Shown here: positions 1 to 9,079 of the stretch, piece after piece
Position numbering within the stretch: the stretch's first letter is position 1
How the letters are laid out: each line of letters begins with the position of its first letter
Assembly: GCF_017939705.1 (NCBI RefSeq)
Contig: NZ_JAGKSQ010000004.1
Location: forward strand, 361,213-425,212
DNA length: 64,000 bases
DNA from: Halalkalibacter suaedae
Lineage (GTDB): Bacteria; Bacillota; Bacilli; Bacillales; Bacillaceae_D
Direction of reading: 5' to 3'
Program-made: the position numbers and the translations under genes
Notes under the pieces: generated by a model
Told to the model about the DNA's origin: nothing
Seen by the model: only the letters and a program-made list of their open reading frames with translations
Database searches by the model: none

Positions 1-1
1 T

Positions 2-877
2 GCAGCGGAGTTTAGTGATGCTCTTTCAAATTTGAAAAGAGAGATTTACTGGAGGGCTCTTACAGCAGTTGGTCTGACGCTTGCTCTTTTTTGGATAACT
101 TGGAGCAGTCTAACTCTCTCTTCTACTAGTCATTTTCTTGATAATACCTCGACACAGTTAGGGTGGATGTTATTACCTTATTATTTAATTCTCTGCTGGA
201 CTATGGTAAGGGGGATGGTTCATATTTCATTCCTTGTCAAAAAGTTAAAAAAGGGACAAATGTTAAATCACAGAGTCAACTATAGGAGAAGACTGCATAT
301 TAATCGAGGCGTCGTTGGAGCTGTGATTGTGTTAACGGTTGTCTATTTCTCTTTTTCTATGAGTGAACTCTTAGAAACGTTGGGGGAAAATCAACATCCG
401 AAAATCCCAGAAAACGTCTCGGTTCTTTCGTTACATGATGTGTTGGGAGATACTTTTATTCAGAGTGGAAATGGCAATCATGATAATCACTATACGCTCG
501 AATCGAGTTTATTAGCACCAGCTCAGGTCGAGCTATATCAAGGTGGAGAAGTACCGGGTATGGAATGGGAGGATGGCAGTGGCCCATATACGCCAACTAT
601 TCGTTCTTTTGGTTACAAGCTTAGAACAGAGTGGCTAGCAGAGCGTTTTGTGACAGCAATGCTAGAAGATTCATTTTCTTCTCTAAGCAATTACTCCTTT
701 GAGACAGACCTGGACTTTGATGAAATCTGGGTCAGTCAAACAGATTCAGCGAGCTTCACTTTTGTTGCACGCATCGACCAAGTTGTCTTTCAGGTATATT
801 ATTTTGGGATGGAGCCATTGGAAGAGGTTTTGGCTTTGAGTGTGGAGAAAATGAGGGGCTTTTTGGATGAAGAGTAG
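2..877 (+). CDS. Membrane protein, 5' end outside the window
   Basis: The frame is open from base 2, so the gene most likely starts upstream; a TTG at base 32 is the only start-like codon near the edge and has no convincing ribosome binding site. The visible part has three hydrophobic segments (about residues 9-28, 45-64 and 92-112 counted from the TTG) with a basic loop between the second and third, then a soluble C-terminal domain of about 165 residues with no motif I recognise. The layout loosely recalls the C-terminal part of larger DUF2812-type membrane proteins, but that is a weak guess. Confidence 0.6.
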   Translation, partial: AAEFSDALSNLKREIYWRALTAVGLTLALFWITWSSLTLSSTSHFLDNTSTQLGWMLLPYYLILCWTMVRGMVHISFLVKKLKKGQMLNHRVNYRRRLHINRGVVGAVIVLTVVYFSFSMSELLETLGENQHPKIPENVSVLSLHDVLGDTFIQSGNGNHDNHYTLESSLLAPAQVELYQGGEVPGMEWEDGSGPYTPTIRSFGYKLRTEWLAERFVTAMLEDSFSSLSNYSFETDLDFDEIWVSQTDSASFTFVARIDQVVFQVYYFGMEPLEEVLALSVEKMRGFLDEE

Positions 878-1021
878 TGATTGACTTATCAAATGATTTT
901 CCTTATGTTACCATTTATGATAGAGGTAGAAGCATCTTGGATAAAAAATATTCAAGGAAGAACCGTTCATTTTTGCTTCTAAGAATAGAACGGGATAAAT
1001 GGTCAATCGAGGGGTGGAAGA

Positions 1022-1216
1022 ATGCTAAAATGGAATCTCACATATGGTTTAAGTTTTTTCGCTGTATTTACAATTAATGACATGATCTTTTCTGAAGAAA
1101 TACAGTGGATCGACAATCTTGGTATATCAATCCTTGCATTCTTGTTCAAGTCTTTATGGGAGTGGTCAAAAAAACCGTACGACTGGAACAAACATAAAAA
1201 TAAGGTTATGAAATAA
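1022..1216 (+). CDS. Small membrane protein, unknown
   Basis: A 64-residue open frame starts with ATG 6-8 bases after a GAGGGGTGG ribosome binding site and ends 12 bases before the DUF2200 gene. The first half is hydrophobic with one or two possible membrane segments, and the tail is basic and Lys/Asn-rich. I do not recognise the family. An overlapping frame on the other strand has no ribosome binding site, so this strand is preferred. It may be co-transcribed with the DUF2200 gene. Confidence 0.45.
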   Translation: MLKWNLTYGLSFFAVFTINDMIFSEEIQWIDNLGISILAFLFKSLWEWSKKPYDWNKHKNKVMK

Positions 1217-1228
1217 AGGAGGCATATC

Positions 1229-1579
1229 TTGACCAAACATAAAATCTATACAATGAGCTTCGCAAGTGTCTATCCTCATTATGTGACGAAGGCTGAGAAA
1301 AAAGGACGTACGAAAACAGAGGTTGATGAAATTATCCGTTGGCTGACAGGTTACAGCCAAAAGGAGTTAGAGGAACAACTAGAACAACAGACTGATTTTG
1401 AGACCTTCTTTGCGGAAGCGCCCCAGCTAAATCCTTCTCGGACCTTGATCAAGGGTGTGATCTGTGGGGTTCGGATTGAAGAGATTGAAGAACAAACGAT
1501 GAAGGAAATTCGCTATTTAGATAAGATGATTGACGAATTAGCAAAGGGAAAAGCGATGGAGAAGATTTTACGGGCGTAG
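1229..1579 (+). CDS. DUF2200 family protein
   Basis: This 116-residue soluble protein has the full-length pattern of the DUF2200 family: an N-terminal [14 protein letters not shown] block, a [19 protein letters not shown] block, a TDFETFF segment and a C-terminal LIKGVICG followed by a helix ending in KAMEKILR. Function is unknown in the family. The start is TTG, seven bases after a strong AAGGAGG ribosome binding site; no in-frame ATG gives a full-length product. It stands near the small membrane protein upstream and may share its transcript. Confidence 0.93.
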   Translation: MTKHKIYTMSFASVYPHYVTKAEKKGRTKTEVDEIIRWLTGYSQKELEEQLEQQTDFETFFAEAPQLNPSRTLIKGVICGVRIEEIEEQTMKEIRYLDKMIDELAKGKAMEKILRA

Positions 1580-1680
1580 CGATCGGTTATGATTGAATAC
1601 AGAGTCTCGAAAATACTATTAGGTTGAATATGTTTTGGTTTGGCAATGTATTGTTTTTCTAAATTAAAGTTTCAAGCAGT

Positions 1681-1727
1681 AGAAAAAGGGTGACCAAATG
1701 TCCGCAATTGGACGTTTGAGTCACCCT
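1681..1727 (-). terminator. Terminator of the yjcZ-like gene
   Basis: A long near-perfect stem (GGGTGAC arms extended by CAAATGTCC / GGACGTTTG, one bulge) is followed on the minus strand by a T run, just downstream of the yjcZ-like stop codon. The inner part of the stem resembles the CGGACAT...TGTCCG palindromes at 52.8-53.0 kb. Confidence 0.75.
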
Positions 1728-1739
1728 CACTTATTTTAA

Positions 1740-1874
1740 TTAAAGCCAAGAAGCGCCGACAATGATAAGAAGGATGAACAACACGACAATCAACGCGAAG
1801 CCATTACCTCGTGTAGTTGGTGTGACGGGAGCGCCATAACCGTAACCGTATGGTGTATATCCGTAACCGAACAT
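1740..1874 (-). CDS. yjcZ: YjcZ-family sporulation peptide
   Basis: A 44-residue frame on the minus strand encodes a Gly/Tyr-rich head (MFGYGYTPYGYGYG), then PVTPTTRGNGFALIV and a hydrophobic helix ending in GASWL. This is the hallmark of the YjcZ family of small hydrophobic sporulation proteins in Bacillaceae. The ATG is preceded by GGAAAGGAGTG, a good ribosome binding site. It is monocistronic, with its own terminator immediately downstream. Its presence supports an endospore-forming host. Confidence 0.9.
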   Translation of the reverse strand: MFGYGYTPYGYGYGAPVTPTTRGNGFALIVVLFILLIIVGASWL

Positions 1875-2134
1875 GCTCAATCACTCCTTTCCGGTATTAC
1901 ATTAATACTATATGTAAAAATGTCTGGGGTGTGTTTGAGTAGAGTGAAAATAGGCGGAGAAATCAAAGTGCAAAGCGTTCCTATTGTAGCGTATTTGTCG
2001 AATTTTAGTTTGATCAAACGCATTTATTCATGGTATAAGTATAAAGGGAGCAGAGAGACCTTCTTTGCTTTTTATTTTTTTGGGCTTACATGCGGGTTTA
2101 TCCTGATGCCCCATGAATGAGAGGATTTGAGAGT

Positions 2135-3094
2135 ATGATGAAAGATAATTTTTGGCGTGAGCTACCACGTCCGTTTTTTATATTGGCACCAATGGAAGAG
2201 GTGACGGATGTTGTATTCCGTCATGTCGTGAGTGCTGCAGCTAGACCTGATGTCTTTTTTACAGAGTTTACTAACTCGGAAAGTTATTGTCATCCAAAGG
2301 GGCATCATAGTGTTCGCGGGCGCTTGACATTCACAGAAGATGAGCAGCCAATGGTCGCTCATATTTGGGGCGATAAACCGGAATTGTTCCGTCAAATGAG
2401 TATTGGTATGGCTGAAGAAGGTTTTCGTGGACTTGATATCAACATGGGCTGTCCCGCGCCCAATGTCGCAACAAACGGCAAGGGCTGTGGTTTGATCCGT
2501 CGTCCAGACGTGGCCGCAGAGCTCATTCAAGCAGCGAAAGCAGGAGGATTACCTGTAAGTGTGAAGACAAGACTTGGTTATACGAACGTCGATGAGTGGC
2601 GGGGCTGGCTTACGCATGTGTTGAAGCAAGATATCGCTAATCTCTCCATTCACCTACGTACCAAGAAGGAAATGAGTAAGGTTGATGCCCACTGGGAATT
2701 GATCCCGGAGATTAAGCAGCTTCGAGATGAAATTGCACCAGATACCCTTTTGACAATCAATGGCGATATTCTTAATCGTCAAATGGGTGAGGAACTCGTT
2801 CGTCAAACAGGTGTGGATGGGGTAATGATTGGACGCGGAATTTTCAAAAATCCATTCGCCTTTGAGCGTGAACCAAAAGAGCATAGCAGCAAGGAATTGA
2901 TTGATCTCTTGAGATTGCACCTTGACCTCTACGACCACTATTCAGAAATGCTAGAAACACGCCCATTCCAAGCACTTCGTCGCTTCTTCAAAATCTATGT
3001 CAATGGTTTTCCGGGTGCGAGTGAGTTAAGAAATAAATTAATGACAACAAAGACAACGGATGAAGTGCGTGCGATGCTTGATCAATTTCAGTGA
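2135..3094 (+). CDS. tRNA-dihydrouridine synthase (Dus family)
   Basis: FMN-dependent TIM-barrel enzyme that reduces uridines in the D-loop of tRNA. The N-terminal [11 protein letters not shown] is a variant of the family's LAPMxxVTD motif. [12 protein letters not shown] carries the catalytic Cys region, SVKTRLGY is the phosphate/FMN-binding strand, and [13 protein letters not shown] is the typical C-terminal phosphate-binding motif. Length (about 319 residues) fits the family. The frame opens at 2117, but the ATG at 2135 (or 2138) is better placed after the AGAGGA/GAGAG ribosome binding sequence. Monocistronic with its own terminator. Which Dus subfamily this is cannot be decided by eye; the MEEVTD variant is seen in a distinct Firmicutes group. 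Confidence 0.93.
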   Translation: MMKDNFWRELPRPFFILAPMEEVTDVVFRHVVSAAARPDVFFTEFTNSESYCHPKGHHSVRGRLTFTEDEQPMVAHIWGDKPELFRQMSIGMAEEGFRGLDINMGCPAPNVATNGKGCGLIRRPDVAAELIQAAKAGGLPVSVKTRLGYTNVDEWRGWLTHVLKQDIANLSIHLRTKKEMSKVDAHWELIPEIKQLRDEIAPDTLLTINGDILNRQMGEELVRQTGVDGVMIGRGIFKNPFAFEREPKEHSSKELIDLLRLHLDLYDHYSEMLETRPFQALRRFFKIYVNGFPGASELRNKLMTTKTTDEVRAMLDQFQ

Positions 3095-3154
3095 TAGATA
3101 GTTCGGGTATAAAATGATTTACTTAAGCTGAAAGTTGATTTATAGATGAAGTCA

Positions 3155-3186
3155 GGGAACCTCATCGTTACGAGGTTCCCTTATTT
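3155..3186 (+). terminator. Terminator after the dus gene
   Basis: Perfect 9-bp arms GGGAACCTC / GAGGTTCCC with an 8-base loop followed by TTATTT. It may work for both the dus gene and the convergent LacI-family regulator. Confidence 0.8.
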
Positions 3187-3226
3187 GCTTACATAAGTAA
3201 ATAAGAAGTTAAGTAATAACATACCA

Positions 3227-4258
3227 TTACTGACTAGTATTCGCATGGATAGAGTTCAAGTTTTTCGTTGAATTCCTTATTACTAGTTTGGTCCCGATAT
3301 AAACCTTTTTCGGGATTTTACGTTCGTTGGTGAGTCGTTCGATGATTAAATCGATTGCTGTTTCTCCCATGAGTTCAGTTTCTATTCTTACCGTACTTAG
3401 AGAAGGATAGATATACTTCGAAATACTCACATCATTAATTCCGATGATGCTTACTCGATCTGGTACTGAAATATTTTCCTCCTGTAATGCTCGTAAAGCC
3501 CCGATAGCGAGAGGGTCATTCCCTGCATAAAAAGCTGTAGGTAGATCATCCTTCAACGTATGAATTGCATTCTTCATAAGTCTGTATCCTGCGTTTACGT
3601 TGAATTTTTCAATGAAAACATACCGTTCATCAAGGAGTCCTTTTTCCTCCATATATCTTCGGAAAAACGTTTCGCGTTTCTCTTGGATAGGTGGTTGATC
3701 ATCTGCGAAATTTTGAGTTCCTCCTAAGAATCCGATCTCTTTATGTCCAGTATCTAATAGAAAGTCTAGAACTTGACTTGAGACTCGTTCGAAATCGACT
3801 AATACTGCATCGCAGCTGTCATCTACATAGAAAGAATCGATCATCACAATATTTGGGGTAATATTCTTTAGCTTTTCTACCTGTTCCTCAAATGTATCGC
3901 CGACAACGATGATACCATCGATATCGGTTACTATATTATCTAAATCGCCTTTTAGATACTTAAGTAACTCAACTTTATGATAATCCGCTCGTTCCTCGAT
4001 CCCGACCCGAATGGACATGTAATACACATCATCTAACTCTTCTTCTTCTGTTTTAATATGAACGAAGGCAATTCTCCTATGGGCGGGTGTTCTTTTCCGT
4101 CTCTTTCTATAAGAGAGTTCCTCGGCTACTTTGAAAATTTGTTTTTTGGTGCTTTCACCAACAGATAAACTTGAATCGTAATTTAATACTCTAGATACAG
4201 TAGCGCTTGATACCCCTACTTTTTCAGCAATATCCTTAATCGTCGCCAAATTCTTCAC
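3227..4258 (-). CDS. LacI/GalR-family transcriptional regulator
   Basis: This 343-residue protein has a canonical LacI helix-turn-helix at residues 6-26 (TIKDIAEKVGVSSATVSRVLN), a hinge, and a periplasmic-binding-protein-like effector domain (IDGIIVVGD, GHKEIGFLGG, AFYAGNDPLAIGALRAL, VSIIGINDV). It is divergent from the polysaccharide-utilisation operon and the shared upstream region carries repeated GTAAATATTTAC palindromes, so it probably represses that operon and itself. The likely inducer is an oligosaccharide or monosaccharide released by the adjacent enzymes; this part is inference. Confidence 0.95.
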   Translation of the reverse strand: MKNLATIKDIAEKVGVSSATVSRVLNYDSSLSVGESTKKQIFKVAEELSYRKRRKRTPAHRRIAFVHIKTEEEELDDVYYMSIRVGIEERADYHKVELLKYLKGDLDNIVTDIDGIIVVGDTFEEQVEKLKNITPNIVMIDSFYVDDSCDAVLVDFERVSSQVLDFLLDTGHKEIGFLGGTQNFADDQPPIQEKRETFFRRYMEEKGLLDERYVFIEKFNVNAGYRLMKNAIHTLKDDLPTAFYAGNDPLAIGALRALQEENISVPDRVSIIGINDVSISKYIYPSLSTVRIETELMGETAIDLIIERLTNERKIPKKVYIGTKLVIRNSTKNLNSIHANTSQ

Positions 4259-4366
4259 TCCTTTTTTCCGACACCGTCAGTTCTGCTTTTTATTAGTTAA
4301 GAGGATATGTATTAGTCACTAAAATGAGTTGTTTCTTAAAGGTATAGCAGATTTGAAGAATAGTCA

Positions 4367-4409
4367 AATTAAGCTAGTAAATATTTACTTAATATTTACT
4401 AGCTTAATT
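4367..4409. promoter_or_regulatory. Operator-like 19-bp inverted repeat containing GTAAATATTTAC
   Basis: Perfect 19-bp arms (4367-4385 and 4391-4409) separated by five bases. The left arm and spacer contain the palindrome GTAAATATTTAC at 4377-4388, which recurs at 4503-4514. Position between the divergent regulator and its presumed target operon fits a LacI-family operator. Confidence 0.65.
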
Positions 4410-4500
4410 AATTTATAATTGTTTTATCGTATGATTATAATAAAATTTAACTATATTATAGACGTTTATGTACTAATTAAGTAAAATTTTATATTTATTT

Positions 4501-4543
4501 AAGTAAATATTTACTTGACTGATATTACTTACTGGGATAACAT
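4501..4543 (+). promoter_or_regulatory. Operator overlapping a candidate promoter of the sugar-uptake operon
   Basis: A perfect 16-bp palindrome AAGTAAATATTTACTT at 4501-4516 overlaps a candidate -35 TTGACT (4515-4520), with a weak -10 TAACAT 17 bases later (4538-4543). A third, imperfect copy AATAAATATTTACT lies at 4574-4587. Repressor bound here would block polymerase. The promoter call itself is weak. Confidence 0.55.
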
Positions 4544-4549
4544 GGTAAT

Positions 4550-4563
4550 ATAAAACGCTTACA
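4550..4563 (+). promoter_or_regulatory. Candidate CcpA (cre) site
   Basis: ATAAAACGCTTACA matches the cre consensus TGWAANCGNTNWCA except for the first two bases, and keeps the central CG. It lies between the operator/promoter and the coding sequence, as expected for carbon catabolite repression of a sugar operon. Confidence 0.45.
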
Positions 4564-4615
4564 TAAATGAATTAATAAATATTTACTGAATGTAATGTTT
4601 GGTAAATAGTTTTTG

Positions 4616-4755
4616 AGGTTGGGACTTGACTAAAGTGTCTAACTAGAATACAGAACAAGCAATCATGTAGCGGAGTATATTTCAGGAGCGATTTACATCC
4701 GCAAACTATCATTGTTTGGATTTTCTATTAGTTAAATCGCATTTGTCCCAAACTC
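4616..4755 (+). repeat. Dispersed repeat, short copy 1
   Basis: Begins GGTTGGGAC and ends GTCCCAAAC (imperfect terminal inverted repeats). It shares ATCATGTAGCGGA, GTATATTTCAGGAGCG and ATTAGTTAAATC blocks with copies at 16.8-17.3 kb and 27.8-28.0 kb. This copy lacks the GC-rich central part present in the other two. Confidence 0.7.
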
Positions 4756-4840
4756 AAATAAAAAGTCATGACATAGGGGGATAGTCTTATTTAGTGAAAC
4801 TGGTTTTTCTTATTACTATTTAAGTTGAGGGGGAAGGGTA

Positions 4841-6289
4841 ATGAAAAAGAAACGTTTTCTATTAATGATTAGTTTACTAGCGTTTGGCTTAATCCTTGGG
4901 GCTTGTGGAAATGAGAGTACTAGTACAAATGAAGATAGCGACGATGGTGACAGTGACGTTGTAACCTTAACATTTTGGAATAGATATGCTGAGCTTCGTG
5001 GGGGATTAGAAGTATTTATTAAAAATTTCGAAGAAGAACATCCCAATATTAAAATTGATTTGCAAGAAACACCTAGTGGAACGGCAGAAACTCAATTACG
5101 AACTGCCTTATCAGAAAGTCAACTACCTGATTTATGGACTAATACAGTAGAACTAAAGGAACTTATTGCTGTTGATGCAGTCAAAAACTTAGATGAGGTT
5201 TTCACAGATGAAGTAAGAGCTTTGTTTCATGAGGGTACTTTCTTTGAAAATGGAACAACTTCTGATGGATCTGTATATGGTTTCCCATTAGCATCCCCAA
5301 GAAGTAAAGCAATGATGGCTTATTACAACAAGGATGTTTTTGAGGAATTAGGATTAACAGAAGCTGACATTCCAGCTTCATGGGAGGAGTTTGAACAGCT
5401 AGGTAATCAGATTGTCGAAAAATCTGGAGGGGCTATTTATCCATTGGTATGGAATAATCCAGGTTGGGCAAATGATCAATTAGTATCAATGATGGGGACG
5501 GCGATTAGTCCTGAAACTCCGTGGAGGCACGACTTTAAAGAAGGTGTTCCAATGTTATATACACAAGGGAAATTAGAGTCTGCCGTTTGGTTAAAGGATA
5601 TGCTAGATAAGGGGCTTATCGCACCCGAAAGTGTTGAGATTGGACTAGGGGAAGCGGAAGCGATCTTTGCAATCGGAGGGGCTGCTTTCTTATATAGTGG
5701 AGACTGGGTTGGTAGACAGCTTTCTATTGAAAATGAGTTTGAAAACTGGGGTGTAGCTCCACTCCCAACGAAGGATGGCAAGCCTTACTATTATCGTGCT
5801 GGATCGGAAGCAAGTAGTATTCAGGTAAGTAATGATACAGAGCATTGGGAAGAAGTAAAAACATTCTTAGAATATGCAATTGAGCATTTTCACAAAGAGG
5901 TCTATGTCAATACCGGAGCGGGAATTCCTGCGAAAATGAATGTCGAAGGAAATCCGCCATTTGAACAGGCTGAAGATATTAGTGAATTACAAGAGCAATT
6001 GGTGATCCCTGTGCCGAAGCCGGGTGAGTTAAATCCTGCAACGATTCAATTCGAAAGAGATGTAGCGGCGAAATTAGAAGTTGCTGGAATTGGCGATGCG
6101 ATTGTTGGTTACTTAACGGGGAACATCGATGATTTAGAAGCAGAGCTTGAGAAATTAGACCAAAGTTACAAGGATGCATTTTTTGAGACATTAGAGGAAA
6201 ATAGCGATGTTTCTCAAGAGGATTATATTTTCCCTAATTGGGAGCCATTTGTCCCTTTTACAAACGATATGTATGAGGAATTAAAATAA
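4841..6289 (+). CDS. Sugar ABC transporter substrate-binding lipoprotein
   Basis: Extracellular solute-binding protein family 1, 482 residues. A type II signal peptide ends in the lipobox LGAC with Cys22 as the lipidation site, followed by an acidic Ser/Asp linker and the binding domain (VTLTFWNRYAE, PDLWTNTVELKELI, SWEEFEQLGNQI, AIFAIGGAAFLYSGDW). It would deliver oligosaccharides to the two permeases encoded next. The ATG follows a GAGGGGGAAGGG ribosome binding site. It is the first gene of the operon, downstream of the operator cluster. The ligand cannot be read from sequence but should match the uronate/galactose-type enzymes downstream. Confidence 0.95.
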   Translation: MKKKRFLLMISLLAFGLILGACGNESTSTNEDSDDGDSDVVTLTFWNRYAELRGGLEVFIKNFEEEHPNIKIDLQETPSGTAETQLRTALSESQLPDLWTNTVELKELIAVDAVKNLDEVFTDEVRALFHEGTFFENGTTSDGSVYGFPLASPRSKAMMAYYNKDVFEELGLTEADIPASWEEFEQLGNQIVEKSGGAIYPLVWNNPGWANDQLVSMMGTAISPETPWRHDFKEGVPMLYTQGKLESAVWLKDMLDKGLIAPESVEIGLGEAEAIFAIGGAAFLYSGDWVGRQLSIENEFENWGVAPLPTKDGKPYYYRAGSEASSIQVSNDTEHWEEVKTFLEYAIEHFHKEVYVNTGAGIPAKMNVEGNPPFEQAEDISELQEQLVIPVPKPGELNPATIQFERDVAAKLEVAGIGDAIVGYLTGNIDDLEAELEKLDQSYKDAFFETLEENSDVSQEDYIFPNWEPFVPFTNDMYEELK

Positions 6290-6315
6290 TTTAAGTTAAG
6301 TAGTGTGGAGCCAGC

Positions 6316-6352
6316 GTCACTATAGTCTAGTAATCTAAAAGACTATAGTGAC
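6316..6352 (+). terminator. Intercistronic hairpin after the binding-protein gene
   Basis: Perfect 12-bp arms GTCACTATAGTC / GACTATAGTGAC without a following T run. Such hairpins between binding-protein and permease genes usually stabilise the upstream message or attenuate the downstream genes, giving excess binding protein. Confidence 0.6.
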
Positions 6353-6422
6353 ATGTGCCTGGCTGCTGTTTTACTACAGGCAAGGAGTGTTACCGATTAC
6401 TCATAGAAAGGGTGAATTCAAC

Positions 6423-7439
6423 ATGTCTAGTCGTATTCAACCGAATTCTGAGCGTGTATCCCCTAGTGTTCCGCCCGGAAAAGAACCATCTTCACGTAGT
6501 AAGCTGAAAAGAAAGAAAGCTATTTGGGCATATATCTTTCTCGCACCGCAAATCATTGTATTTTTTATTTTTTCGGCATACCCAATTGTCATGAGTTATG
6601 TGTATTCCTTTTATGATTGGACTGGAATTGGTCCGTTGACTAATTTCATTGGATTTGGAAACTACGTCCAGCTTCTCCAGTCGGATCGCTTCTGGAATTC
6701 CTTATTTGTGTCTATTTACTACATACTTGGAACGACTGTTCTAGGTGTTGGGGTTGCACTTATTTTAGCTATTATCTTGAATGATGCCAAGCTAAAGGGA
6801 AGAGGGTTTTACAGAGTTATTTACTTTTTGCCTGTAGTAACGACAACAGCGATTGTTGGAATTATTATGAGCAATCTATTTGGTGTGCGAGGTCTTGTTA
6901 ACCAAGTGTTAATGCAGGCGAATATTATTGCCTCACCGATTACATGGCTTACAGAAGGCACTTTAGCCATGTTAATTTTGATTGTTGTCGGTTCTTGGAA
7001 AGGTCTTGGTATTAATATGGTCTATTGGTTAGCGGGTCTTCAATCCATTCCGCATGATCTGTACGAATCAGCCCAGTTAGACGGGGCTGGCTTCTGGAAG
7101 ACACTGAGGTATATCACATTACCGTTATTAAAGCCAATGCTTATGGTCATTGTCTTATTATCATTAGTTGGTGGAATTAATGCCTTTGATCTAGTTAAAA
7201 CATTAACAGATGGTGGTCCAAACTTTGCGACAGAAACGCTAGATTTATTTATTTACAACTATGCCTTCTCTAGTCAACTTGGTGGGACATCGACTCGAAT
7301 GGGTTACGCTTCTGCAGCGGGTGTTCTGTTAGGTATATTTACATTCATTATAAGTACAGCATTTGGGGCAGCGGCATTCGGTAAGAATTTAATGAAACGA
7401 AAAGTTCAAATAGATCCTAAAGGTGGTGCGAAAAAATGA
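6423..7439 (+). CDS. Sugar ABC transporter permease (MalF/UgpA-like)
   Basis: Inner-membrane permease of the carbohydrate uptake (CUT1) type with about six transmembrane helices and the EAA loop SAQLDGAGFWKTLRYITLPLL, which contacts the ATPase. The open frame runs back to 6348, but ATG 6423 follows AAAGGGTGAATTCAAC and gives a normal 338-residue protein; the extra N-terminus would be read from the hairpin. It overlaps the next permease by 4 bases (ATGA), showing translational coupling. No ATP-binding subunit is encoded nearby, so a shared MsmX-type ATPase elsewhere is expected; that is inference from known Bacillus systems. Confidence 0.95.
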   Translation: MSSRIQPNSERVSPSVPPGKEPSSRSKLKRKKAIWAYIFLAPQIIVFFIFSAYPIVMSYVYSFYDWTGIGPLTNFIGFGNYVQLLQSDRFWNSLFVSIYYILGTTVLGVGVALILAIILNDAKLKGRGFYRVIYFLPVVTTTAIVGIIMSNLFGVRGLVNQVLMQANIIASPITWLTEGTLAMLILIVVGSWKGLGINMVYWLAGLQSIPHDLYESAQLDGAGFWKTLRYITLPLLKPMLMVIVLLSLVGGINAFDLVKTLTDGGPNFATETLDLFIYNYAFSSQLGGTSTRMGYASAAGVLLGIFTFIISTAFGAAAFGKNLMKRKVQIDPKGGAKK

Positions 7440-8266
7440 TAACAACCAAGTCAGCGCGCCTCATAACGCACATATGTTTAATCTTTTTCGGTATCATTTG
7501 GATCTATCCATTTATCTGGATGATCTTCTCGTCTCTAAAAACAAATAGGGAATTTCTCACGAGTGGAACATCGCTTTTACCAGAAACGATGCAGTGGGAG
7601 AATTATTACAGAGCCTGGGAAACGGCCAACTTCTCAGGATACTTCATCAATACGATTATCTTTACGATTTCTACGGTTCTAATTGTGATCTTCCTGTCTT
7701 CCTTAACAGGCTATGCACTTGGTCGAATAGATTTTCCAGGTCGAAAAACGATCATGATTATTGTTGTAGCTATTATGTTCATCCCGAAAGGATATACGAT
7801 TATCCCGTTATTTAAAATCATAAGCTTTATGGGGTTACAAGATTCTGTTCTCGGTATGATTGTCGCTGAATCGTCAGGGGCTCATGTCCTTTTCATATTA
7901 ATGTTTGCCTCCTTCTTTGCTAATATTCCTAAGGAGCTAGAGGAAGCGGCGGAAATTGATGGTGCTGGATTTTTGACAGTATTTACGAAAGTGATGTTGC
8001 CACTAAGTATGCCTATTGTTGCGACAACAGCGATTATGCAATTTATTTGGACGTGGAGCTCATTCTTAGTTCCTCTCGTTCTTTCGATTAGTAAACCGGA
8101 GATTAGAACACTGGCTGTTGGAATGCAAAGCTTCGTTGGTACGTATGCGACCGATTTCTCGGGAATGGCAGCAGGGGCTACGATTGCACTATTGCCTGTG
8201 ATGGTTATCTTTATAATTATGCAACGCTACTTTATTGAAGGAATCGCAGGTGCGGTCAAAAACTAA
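7436..8266 (+). CDS. Sugar ABC transporter permease (MalG/UgpE-like)
   Basis: Second CUT1 permease, 276 residues with six predicted helices and the EAA motif EEAAEIDGAGFLTVFTKVMLPLS. It starts inside the stop codon of the first permease. With the binding protein it forms the uptake system for the locus. Confidence 0.95.
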   Translation: MITTKSARLITHICLIFFGIIWIYPFIWMIFSSLKTNREFLTSGTSLLPETMQWENYYRAWETANFSGYFINTIIFTISTVLIVIFLSSLTGYALGRIDFPGRKTIMIIVVAIMFIPKGYTIIPLFKIISFMGLQDSVLGMIVAESSGAHVLFILMFASFFANIPKELEEAAEIDGAGFLTVFTKVMLPLSMPIVATTAIMQFIWTWSSFLVPLVLSISKPEIRTLAVGMQSFVGTYATDFSGMAAGATIALLPVMVIFIIMQRYFIEGIAGAVKN

Positions 8267-8310
8267 TAAACTGCTGGTAAAGATAGCCTCAGGAACGATT
8301 CCCTCAGCTG

Positions 8311-8356
8311 AAGGCCACTGAATAAGTTAACATTCGTCCCTGTTTTAGTGGCCTCT
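8311..8356 (+). terminator. Hairpin between permease and YesL-like genes
   Basis: GGCCACT / AGTGGCC arms enclose an AT-rich loop. The arms match the ends of the MITE-like element at 16.9-17.1 kb (GAGGCCACTGAA...TTCAGTGGCCTC), so this may be a minimal relative of that element or a terminator of similar sequence. Confidence 0.45.
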
Positions 8357-8405
8357 ATAGTCAAGAGGATAAATTTAAAGGTGTATTACCTAAAGGGGTG
8401 AGAAT

Positions 8406-9047
8406 ATGTTCACAATGGATTCGCTTTTATATAAATTCACCGTATGGTTTATGCGCTTAGCGTATGTCAATATTTTGTGGATCGTGCTGACGATCACTGG
8501 ATTAGGCGTATTTGGCTTTTTCCCTTCGACAGTAGCGATGTTCGCGGTTGTCCGCCATTGGATTAGAGGAGATACCGAGATTCCAATTTTAATAACATTT
8601 TGGAGCCATTATAAAACGAATTTTATGAAAACCAATATGCTTGGCATGGTTATGACGCTGCTAGGTCTCATGATTTATTGGAACCTATTGTTTTTTATCA
8701 GCATGAATAATCAAATCGGTGCAATGCTATTTTATTTAACAATTGCACTAGCACTTGTTTATTTTGTGGTTGTATCGTTTATCATTCCGGTCTATGTTCA
8801 CTATGATCTCAAAGTAGTGGGTTACCTCAAATACGCATTTATTATTAGTTTATCGTATCCACACCACGCTCTTTATATTGGATTTAGTTCAATTGTCATG
8901 TATTACGCTACATTATTCTTTCCGGTCCTCTTTCTATTCTTTTCAGGTAGCTTTCTAAGCTTACTGATCATGCGATTTGCTTATGTTGTTTTTGAAAGAG
9001 TAGAGAGGAAGAATAGTTCAAAAGAGGTCGTAGCGGCCGAGGTCTAA
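8406..9047 (+). CDS. YesL/DUF624-family membrane protein
   Basis: This 213-residue protein has about five hydrophobic helices and the DUF624 pattern: an N-terminal LLYKFTVWFMRLAYVNILWI, then GFFPSTVAMFAVVRHWIRGD and a helix pair near the C-terminus. YesL-like proteins recur in Bacillus operons for plant-polysaccharide oligomer uptake (the yes locus of B. subtilis is the model), but their job is unknown; they may help the ABC permeases. ATG follows an AAAGGGGTGAG ribosome binding site. Confidence 0.88.
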   Translation: MFTMDSLLYKFTVWFMRLAYVNILWIVLTITGLGVFGFFPSTVAMFAVVRHWIRGDTEIPILITFWSHYKTNFMKTNMLGMVMTLLGLMIYWNLLFFISMNNQIGAMLFYLTIALALVYFVVVSFIIPVYVHYDLKVVGYLKYAFIISLSYPHHALYIGFSSIVMYYATLFFPVLFLFFSGSFLSLLIMRFAYVVFERVERKNSSKEVVAAEV

Positions 9048-9079
9048 ACCGATACAATCTCACTGGAGGTTTCATACTT

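Noticed and set aside
877..1077. 66-residue plus-strand frame after the first gene
   Set aside because: GTG start overlaps the preceding stop without a ribosome binding site, and it overlaps the better-supported small gene at 1022.
1920..2120. 66-residue plus-strand frame before dus
   Set aside because: No ribosome binding site at its start, no recognisable domain, and composition like non-coding DNA.
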